A stretch of 33,931 bases of DNA from an uncultured Bacteroidota bacterium (GTDB lineage Bacteria > Bacteroidota > Bacteroidia > Bacteroidales > FEN-979): the NCBI GenBank assembly GCA_937862805.1, contig CALMDO010000083.1, positions 1-33,931 on the forward strand, read 5' to 3'. Below are positions 27,591-33,931 of the stretch, in pieces; position 1 is the stretch's first letter; every line of letters begins with the position of its first letter. Position numbers and translations under genes: made by a program. The notes below the pieces were generated by a model. It searched no databases. It worked only from the letters and a program-made list of their open reading frames with translations, and was not told the DNA's origin.

Positions 27591-30563
27591 GTGATCAGAT
27601 TTCTGTTAATAGTCCTCCTGCTGCTGATATGTTCCTTCAAAGGTCAGGGACAGAAAACCCTTCCGGTTTCTATACAGGTAAAACCCCTCAACGTAGAGGA
27701 GGGTCTCAGCCAAAGTACCGTGAACCAGGTATTTCAGGATCACAACGGGTTGATCTGGGTCGTCACAGGTGGCGGTTTGCAATATTTCGACGGGAGCGGT
27801 TTCCGTTCCTTTGACCCGCCCGGATATCTTTCCACGGCAATCGGCGGGAACATCATTCGGGAGATCGTTGAGACAGCCAGCGGAGAGCTCCTTCTTTCCA
27901 CTCCGTCCGTTCTGCTCAGTTTTAACAGTTCCTCCGGCGCTTTCAAGGTTCCTGGTCAACGATCAAGGCAGTTCCCCTTCCTTTTTACCACATCGCTGAA
28001 AGGGTTCCCTTTGTGCTGGTTATCGAAAGATGGTCTCTGCATTGTACAAGAAGACACCATCCGCCCGTTACCGTTGATCTTCGACAGGAATAACAGGTTG
28101 CCTCTTCCCTTCGTTCCCCTGAAATCGTGTTATGCTCCTGACGGTAAAATCTGGATTGCCGCGGAAAACGGGCTTTTGCAGATCGATACGGTGGCCACCA
28201 AAGGAAATTTGGCATATCCTGCACGATGGTTCCCCTTTCCTTCCCCGATCCGGGATATGGTCAGGGCTCCCGGTGGACAGGTTTTCCTTTTAGCCGGAGA
28301 AGATATCTGGAAATTTACCTCATCGGGATCTTTCGAAAAGTTGAACAATCATGAGATTAAAAGCCCCGACCGGATCTTTATCGACCGAAACGGAACGTAT
28401 TGGATTACAGATTACACCCGTGAAAATCTCTACCGGATCTCCAACGGGTTATGTGAAAAGGTAAAACTGTTTAACCGTGAAGGAAAACATACCGACACCC
28501 TCCGGGTCAGTATCCGCAATTTTTTTGAAGACCGGCGAGGCAACATCTGGATTGGGACCGATGGCGCGGGTTTACTCTGGTATTCACCGGCGTTGGTTAC
28601 CTTCAACCTTTTAAAGATTGGTTTTACCCGTTGTATCCGGGAATTCAACGGGGATATATGGGTCGGAACCTTTAAAAAGGGGTTGTGGCGACTGCCACCC
28701 GGCTTGCAAGGTGCTCAAAGGGTCAATCCCGCCCTTTTTACCCATCAGATGAACTTTTTGGATATGACCGTCGACCGCGATCAGCGCCTCTGGATAGCTA
28801 CCGAAGGAGCCCTCTTTGTACTGGACAAAAGGGGTGTAATCGTTGCACAGATGCCACTCAATGCCCGCTCCGCTTACTTTCTGGAAATCGCCGATGGCCG
28901 GTTGTTTCTGTCTGCCTATGACCGGCTGTATGCCTGCAATTCCGGGAACCGGCCGCACCTGACGCTCCTGCGCAGCCAAAGCCAGGTCCGGCAGTTGATT
29001 GAATGGAAAGGTTGCTGGTGGGTGGCCGGCTACTCGGGTTTGTACCGGTATGACCGCAAAACAAAAGTGGAAGACGCATTGAATTTCGACAAGAGCTTTC
29101 TTCTCTCTTCTGCCCAGGTATATGCGTTACTTCCTGTCGGAGAAACCCTTTGGGCCGGAACAGATCATGGCATTGTTTGTTTTACGCCGGAAGGGAAAAC
29201 CCTTCAACCGACCAGGTTATTTGAAAACCTGAAGAATGAGGTGGTGTATTCGCTGCTCACCGATCAACAGGGACGGATATGGTTTACGAGCAATAACGGG
29301 ATCGGTACCATCGCGAAAACCGACGGCCGGATTGTCCGTTTTTCATTGCAAAACAACCTCCAATCCACGGAATTCAATTATAATGCCGCCTTTGCTGCCA
29401 ACGATGGTTGGTTTTATTTCGGCGGGATCAATGGGATCAATGGCTTGATGACCAGCCATTTTAAATTTTTTCATTCACTGCCATCGGTGCGTTTGCTCAC
29501 CCTTCACCTCTCCGATACCTCCTTTACGGATGGGATTCCCCCGGCCCATGTTACCCTTCGGCTGGACTGGAAGCGGGCCCATTGCAGTGGAACTGTTTTC
29601 ACCCCGGATTATCTCCCTGATGGGACCGCCACCTATGCTTTCTTCCTGAAAAACTACCAGTCGGGATGGAGCCAGCCTTCAAAATTCCCGGCCTTCAGCT
29701 TCCGTAACCTCCCTCCGGGAACATACCAGCTCTGGGTACGATGTACCGACGGTTTTTCAAACCAGGGAACAGCTCAATGTGTCCTGACCCTCCAGATTGT
29801 TCCTCCTTTTTGGAAAACCTGGTGGTTCGGACTGCTCCTTACCCTCCTGGTGGTCGGTATCAGCATCATGGGCGTAGTACTTATCCAAAGAGAGCGTTAC
29901 AACCGGCGACTGATCGTTCTCGAACACCGCAATGCAATCGACAGGGAAAGGCTGCGCATTTCGCGTGACATGCATGATGAAATCGGCGCCAGTCTTACCC
30001 AAATCGCCATCCTGAGTGAAATAGTAAAAAAACAGAAAGAGATTCCCGAGCCAACCCTGAAGTTGATCGGCCGGATATCCGAAATCTCCGGAACCGTTGT
30101 GGACGATATGGGAGAGATCATCTGGGCCATGAACCCGCGCAATGACAACCTTCCGAGTTTTGTCTCCTACCTCCGTCAACATACCTCCGAATACCTTACC
30201 GTAGCCGGCCTCGCTGCCGATTTTAACTTCCCGGAAGAGGTTCCCGACAGGGACATGACTTCAGAACAGCGGCGAAACATCTTCCTGGTGGTCAAGGAGA
30301 CTCTTCACAACGTGGTAAAACATGCAACCGCTACCCGTGCAGCAATCCGGTTGAATTGGTCCGACGACAGGCAAAAGCTTGAAATTGAGATCACCGATAA
30401 CGGACAGGGATTCGACCTTGAGGCAAAAAGTGCAACAGGCAACGGTCTGACCAATATCCGGAAAAGAATCGACAGCCTGGGCGGAACCTGCACCATCGAA
30501 ACAAACCCTGGAAAAGGAACACGCATCCGGTTCACAGTTCCCCTCAGCCAGATTCCAAAATAA
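27591..30563 (+). CDS. Two-component sensor: regulator propeller repeats + Y_Y_Y domain + TM + HisKA_3/HATPase_c histidine kinase
   Basis: 990 aa from GTG; signal peptide; EGLSQSTVNQVFQDHNGLIWVVTGGGLQYFDG, NFFEDRRGNIWIGTDGAGLLWY, SLLTDQQGRIWFTSNNG; RISRDMHDEIGASLTQIAILSEI; EITDNGQGFD...GNGLTNIRKRIDSLGG. Confidence 0.92.
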   Translation: MIRFLLIVLLLLICSFKGQGQKTLPVSIQVKPLNVEEGLSQSTVNQVFQDHNGLIWVVTGGGLQYFDGSGFRSFDPPGYLSTAIGGNIIREIVETASGELLLSTPSVLLSFNSSSGAFKVPGQRSRQFPFLFTTSLKGFPLCWLSKDGLCIVQEDTIRPLPLIFDRNNRLPLPFVPLKSCYAPDGKIWIAAENGLLQIDTVATKGNLAYPARWFPFPSPIRDMVRAPGGQVFLLAGEDIWKFTSSGSFEKLNNHEIKSPDRIFIDRNGTYWITDYTRENLYRISNGLCEKVKLFNREGKHTDTLRVSIRNFFEDRRGNIWIGTDGAGLLWYSPALVTFNLLKIGFTRCIREFNGDIWVGTFKKGLWRLPPGLQGAQRVNPALFTHQMNFLDMTVDRDQRLWIATEGALFVLDKRGVIVAQMPLNARSAYFLEIADGRLFLSAYDRLYACNSGNRPHLTLLRSQSQVRQLIEWKGCWWVAGYSGLYRYDRKTKVEDALNFDKSFLLSSAQVYALLPVGETLWAGTDHGIVCFTPEGKTLQPTRLFENLKNEVVYSLLTDQQGRIWFTSNNGIGTIAKTDGRIVRFSLQNNLQSTEFNYNAAFAANDGWFYFGGINGINGLMTSHFKFFHSLPSVRLLTLHLSDTSFTDGIPPAHVTLRLDWKRAHCSGTVFTPDYLPDGTATYAFFLKNYQSGWSQPSKFPAFSFRNLPPGTYQLWVRCTDGFSNQGTAQCVLTLQIVPPFWKTWWFGLLLTLLVVGISIMGVVLIQRERYNRRLIVLEHRNAIDRERLRISRDMHDEIGASLTQIAILSEIVKKQKEIPEPTLKLIGRISEISGTVVDDMGEIIWAMNPRNDNLPSFVSYLRQHTSEYLTVAGLAADFNFPEEVPDRDMTSEQRRNIFLVVKETLHNVVKHATATRAAIRLNWSDDRQKLEIEITDNGQGFDLEAKSATGNGLTNIRKRIDSLGGTCTIETNPGKGTRIRFTVPLSQIPK

Positions 30564-30578
30564 CACCAACGTGTGATT
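30562..30578. promoter_or_regulatory. Candidate response-regulator operator, copy 1 (AACACCAACGTGTGATT)
   Basis: 15/17 identical to 31289-31305; located 49 nt upstream of the response regulator ATG. Confidence 0.4.
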
Positions 30579-30626
30579 CCTTATGAAAAGTTGCTTTCTA
30601 CCTTTACATCTCATTAATACCCCTCC

Positions 30627-31268
30627 ATGAACGACGAAATCAGGATCATGATCGTGGAAGACCAGGAACCCGTGAGAGAAGGGCTGCGCGTTCTGATCAA
30701 CGGATCTGAAGGGTACCGTTGCATAGCTGCCTGCCGTACAGCCGAAGAAGCGCTCGATTGTATCGGTGATGAACTCCCTGACGTGGTACTGATGGACATT
30801 AACCTCCCCGGCATGCGCGGCACCGAATGTGTTGTCCATATTAAAAACAGCCACCCTGAAGTCCAGGTGATGATGCTTACCGTTTTCGAAAACAACGAAG
30901 AGATATTCACCTCCCTGGAAGCCGGCGCCACCGGTTATCTCCTGAAAAAAACACCCCCTGCCCAATTGCTCCAGGCCATCTCCGACCTGGTCAAAGGTGG
31001 CTCCCCCATGAGCAGCGAAATTGCCAGGAAAGTGGTGCAACGTTTCCACCTATCCTCCCCTTCCCGCTTCCCCGAAGCAAACCTGACCTCCCGCGAAGAG
31101 GAGATTCTCTCCTACCTGGCCAAGGGATATCTCTATAAAGAGATCGCTGCCAGCCTCTTCATTAACATCGAGACCGTCAGGACCCATATCCATAAAATCT
31201 ACCAGAAACTTCAGGTCCGTACCCGTACCGAAATGCTCCTGAAATACCTTCGCCAACCAGAACAGTGA
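30627..31268 (+). CDS. LuxR/NarL-family response regulator
   Basis: 213 aa; receiver domain VEDQEP, VVLMDINLPGMRG, GYLLKKT; HTH LTSREEEILSYLAKGYLYKEIAASLFINIETVRTHIHKIYQKLQVRTRTEML. Confidence 0.95.
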   Translation: MNDEIRIMIVEDQEPVREGLRVLINGSEGYRCIAACRTAEEALDCIGDELPDVVLMDINLPGMRGTECVVHIKNSHPEVQVMMLTVFENNEEIFTSLEAGATGYLLKKTPPAQLLQAISDLVKGGSPMSSEIARKVVQRFHLSSPSRFPEANLTSREEEILSYLAKGYLYKEIAASLFINIETVRTHIHKIYQKLQVRTRTEMLLKYLRQPEQ

Positions 31269-31288
31269 AAAGGCGTTAAAAATAAATT

Positions 31289-31305
31289 CACACGAACGTG
31301 TGATT
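31289..31305. promoter_or_regulatory. Candidate response-regulator operator, copy 2 (CACACGAACGTGTGATT), palindromic
   Basis: CACACG-AA-CGTGTG perfect 6-bp arms; 86 nt upstream of the ATG at 31391; 15/17 match with 30562-30578. Confidence 0.45.
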
Positions 31306-31390
31306 GATCCCCCCGGTGATTGTCACGACTTTTGCAGCAGTATCTGTTTTTCAATTCATCGATGTTTTTCTTCTTAAACCTTAGAAACCC

Positions 31391-33334
31391 ATGAAAACTA
31401 ACCGGTATTCCGTGATCCTTCTCCTGACCGTGATATTCCTGGCATTTTCACGACCCGTGACCATCGCCGGGGGGGATCCCTCTTTCAGACAACTACAACA
31501 CATCAAACTTCCTTTTACCCCGGCTGTTCATTACTACACCCATACCGGAGATTTTACCTTCTTTCTCTGTTCCACCAAATCCGATATGCTGATGATCGAC
31601 GGGATCAATGGCAAAATCCTCTGGCAGAAAAATTTTGAGAAAGATTTTAAAAACAAAAAATTCTCTAACCAGTTTTGGAATAAAAAAGCCAACGTTATCC
31701 TGGTTTACGATGAGGATACAAAAAAAGGGATCGCTACCAAGTATTTCATCGATGGAAAAACAGGCAACACGCTCTGGACCAGTGATAAATACATCTCGGA
31801 CCTGGGTGATTATGAACTTTCGAAAGGATTTACCAACTACTTTGATGACGCCACCAACGGAGTCCTTCTGCCAACCCGCGAAAGCGTTGACCTGGTGAAT
31901 GTGGTCACGGGAAAAACCATCTGGTCGAAGCCGATCACCCTGACAGGAAAATCGAAAGATTTCGATTGTTTTATCATGAACTATTACGACCTGGTGAAGA
32001 TCATCACCGGAAAAGACAATGAAGTGTGCGTTACCGTCGACGAAGGAAAAGAGGTGACCAATGTGAACGCCTATTTCAACAAGAAAAAATACCTGGCCGA
32101 CCGGCAACATGCGAAGATCTTAGACATCCCTGAAAAAAACATGTACGTACTGATGATCTCCGAAACAATCTATGGCTTTGCCGCTATCACCGGGTTCAAC
32201 CTGCCAAGCTTCAACATGAATTTCATGGCCTTCAACGACAAAACAGATGAACTGATCTGGAGCAAAAATTATCATGTCGCCTGCGAATACGACTGGGTAA
32301 GTAACGATGACTATTTCGCAAAACTGCATTACGACGGGGTGAACCTGTATATCGAACACAACCCGGGTCCCAAAACAAACACAGGCCTCACGGTCCTTGA
32401 TCCCCTGACCGGCGAGATGAAATGGGAAACCACCTTTACCGCCAGTGAGCGGAAATCGTCCGGACTGACCAAAACCCTCACCACGCCATTCCCTGCCCCC
32501 GATCCCGTAACCCTTGACGGAAAAACCTACGTGGTGAACAAGGTCAAAAACATTGTATCCTGCTTCGACGCTGAAAAAGGAACAAAAATCTGGGATTCCG
32601 AAAAATTTCCCGACGCCCAGAAGATACCAACCCTGATCCTCTCCAACGGACTGCTGATCATGGGCTACGGGGGTGATGCCCTTAAATGTGCCTCCATCGT
32701 TCAGGACAAAGGTCCCAACATTGAACGATACGAATTCAACAACAAGGATAAATACGGCATCAACGCCTATGATGTCGCCACCGGAAAGATCATATGGAGC
32801 AATGAGACCATCGAAAAGAAAGCCAAAGACAAATTCGACCTGATCGCCGGACTGCAACTGATCAACGGGCAACTCTTCTGTGCTACTGACAAAAACTTCT
32901 TTATCCTTGATCCCAAAAACGGAGATGTTTTGAAAAGCACCCCCATCGCTGCAGAAAAACTGGGCGATACCTGGAAAATGTTTTATTTCCCGAAGGAAAA
33001 CAAGATCGTTCTCAACTGTGAAAAAGGCATCGTGAAAATCGATCCCGCTTCCCTGAAAATCGAAGGCATTGTAAAAACCTCCACCGTCCCGTTTTACCAG
33101 GCTTCCAAATTTATGAATGGCGACGACGAATTCCAGGATTACGCCATCTTTACTGAAGGAGATGGCACGAAAATGACTTTCAAAGAATTTGCCTCCATCG
33201 ACCTGGAAAAAATGGCCATCCGGGGTGTCGGCAAAGGAGATCTCTTGTTCAAGGAAGTTTCGCGTTTCAGCGAAGGCGGTGAAATGTTTTACGATACTGA
33301 CGGCGAAGAGTTAACCATCTATTCGGTCAAATAA
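31391..33334 (+). CDS. Secreted PQQ-binding-like beta-propeller repeat protein
   Basis: 647 aa; signal peptide; repeated propeller motifs IDGINGKILWQKNF, IDGKTGNTLWTSDK, VVTGKTIWSKPI, LDPLTGEMKWETTF, FDAEKGTKIWDSEKF, YDVATGKIIWSNETI. Confidence 0.8.
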   Translation: MKTNRYSVILLLTVIFLAFSRPVTIAGGDPSFRQLQHIKLPFTPAVHYYTHTGDFTFFLCSTKSDMLMIDGINGKILWQKNFEKDFKNKKFSNQFWNKKANVILVYDEDTKKGIATKYFIDGKTGNTLWTSDKYISDLGDYELSKGFTNYFDDATNGVLLPTRESVDLVNVVTGKTIWSKPITLTGKSKDFDCFIMNYYDLVKIITGKDNEVCVTVDEGKEVTNVNAYFNKKKYLADRQHAKILDIPEKNMYVLMISETIYGFAAITGFNLPSFNMNFMAFNDKTDELIWSKNYHVACEYDWVSNDDYFAKLHYDGVNLYIEHNPGPKTNTGLTVLDPLTGEMKWETTFTASERKSSGLTKTLTTPFPAPDPVTLDGKTYVVNKVKNIVSCFDAEKGTKIWDSEKFPDAQKIPTLILSNGLLIMGYGGDALKCASIVQDKGPNIERYEFNNKDKYGINAYDVATGKIIWSNETIEKKAKDKFDLIAGLQLINGQLFCATDKNFFILDPKNGDVLKSTPIAAEKLGDTWKMFYFPKENKIVLNCEKGIVKIDPASLKIEGIVKTSTVPFYQASKFMNGDDEFQDYAIFTEGDGTKMTFKEFASIDLEKMAIRGVGKGDLLFKEVSRFSEGGEMFYDTDGEELTIYSVK

Positions 33335-33532
33335 ATACGTTGTAACACCACTCAGACCAGGCTCCCCCGGTTGCATTGATTACAACCAGATAATTTTACT
33401 CATCTTATGGTTACGGACCGGTGCTCGCGGTTTCAACACCCGACACCGTGTCCGTTTTTTCGGGGGGATTCAACTTCCTAACCGGCAAACTTTCCACCAA
33501 CCTCCACATGAGGCATTTTCATTTTAAACAAA

Positions 33533-33572
33533 AAACCGGCTAAACCGGACGAATTGCCGGCTTAGCCAGTTT
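33533..33572 (-). terminator. Rho-independent terminator for the T9SS-CTD gene on the minus strand
   Basis: Arms AAACCGGCTAAACCGG (33533-33548) / CCGGCTTAGCCAGTTT (33557-33572), 14/16 complementary; on the minus strand the hairpin is followed by TTTTTTGTTT and lies just 3' of the stop at 33596. Confidence 0.7.
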
Positions 33573-33595
33573 CTGATTATTCAACAGACGGTCTT

Positions 33596-33931
33596 TTACT
33601 GAATAATAATCTTTTCAGAGATGCAAGATTTATCCGTAGTTACGGTCATCAGATAATAGCCTTCAGGCTGATTCTGAAGGTCAAGATTGTAATTGCTCTG
33701 AGTGCCGGAGTATGTTTGTTCAAAAACAACTTTACCCAGGGAATTAACAACTTTTACGTTTACCTTTTCGGCGTGGTTAACAGAGAAAGTAAATTTGCCG
33801 TTATTCGGATTTGGATAAATATTCAAACCGTTTTGGTTAAGGTTATCGATACCGGTTATTGAACCAACACTTCCGTTTACAAAGGCAGGAGAAAACAGAT
33901 TACCTTCATAATCGCTGAATTCAATTTTTGT
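33596..33931 (-). CDS. C-terminal end of a T9SS type A sorting domain protein; truncated by window edge
   Basis: Frame open to window end: TKIEFSDYEGNLFSPAFVNGSVGSITGIDNLNQNGLNIYPNPNNGKFTFSVNHAEKVNVKVVNSLGKVVFEQTYSGTQSNYNLDLQNQPEGYYLMTVTTDKSCISEKIIIQ; classic IYPNPNNGKF and C-terminal motifs. Confidence 0.88.
   Translation of the reverse strand, partial: TKIEFSDYEGNLFSPAFVNGSVGSITGIDNLNQNGLNIYPNPNNGKFTFSVNHAEKVNVKVVNSLGKVVFEQTYSGTQSNYNLDLQNQPEGYYLMTVTTDKSCISEKIIIQ

Noticed and set aside
30261-31049. 262-aa minus-strand ORF antisense to kinase/response regulator
   Set aside because: Shadow ORF crossing two confident plus-strand genes; no motifs.
31493-32872. Two long minus-strand ORFs (205 and 250 aa) antisense to the PQQ-like protein
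   Set aside because: Plus-strand protein has signal peptide and regular propeller repeats; the antisense ORFs have no recognisable features.
33433-33463. GACA-CCG-TGTC followed by CGTTTTTT as terminator of the PQQ-like gene
   Set aside because: 4-bp stem with 3-nt loop is too weak to support without folding calculation.
1-33931. Mobile element, prophage, CRISPR or defence island
   Set aside because: No transposase, integrase, phage structural, Cas, restriction or toxin-antitoxin signatures, and no direct-repeat arrays seen by eye.

Overview
Bacteroidetes-type chromosomal window: type IX secretion C-terminal domains, two-component-regulator propeller kinase, DUF4270/short glycogen synthase/glmS neighbourhood, and TAnnTTTG-type -7 promoter boxes. 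I see no tRNA/rRNA, CRISPR, transposase or phage module. Left to right: glmS (partial, -), DUF4270 lipoprotein (-), short GT5-type glycogen synthase (-), three small envelope/secreted proteins (+), a 1077-aa multi-redox fusion protein (+), an EthD-domain protein (-) divergent from a sterol-type 3beta-HSD/SDR reductase and an acyl-CoA ligase (+), a PBP4/DacB-type peptidase (+), a small lipoprotein (-), a cohesin-like T9SS-sorted protein (+), a tricorn protease homolog (+), a FISUMP lipoprotein (+), a sugar-porter MFS transporter (+), a very large RND permease::ABC_sub_bind-like::TolC fusion with its adaptor (-), a propeller histidine kinase + LuxR-type response regulator + PQQ-like propeller protein (+), and the 3' end of a T9SS-sorted protein (-). 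The items most worth follow-up are: (1) the single-polypeptide RND/periplasmic-binding-like/TolC efflux protein with an internal signal-peptide-like junction; (2) a near-identical 17-bp palindromic element upstream of both the response regulator and the PQQ-like gene, a candidate operator; (3) the Fer2/FAD/4Fe-4S/BFD/DAO redox fusion. All functional assignments come from motif recognition by eye; no database search was run.
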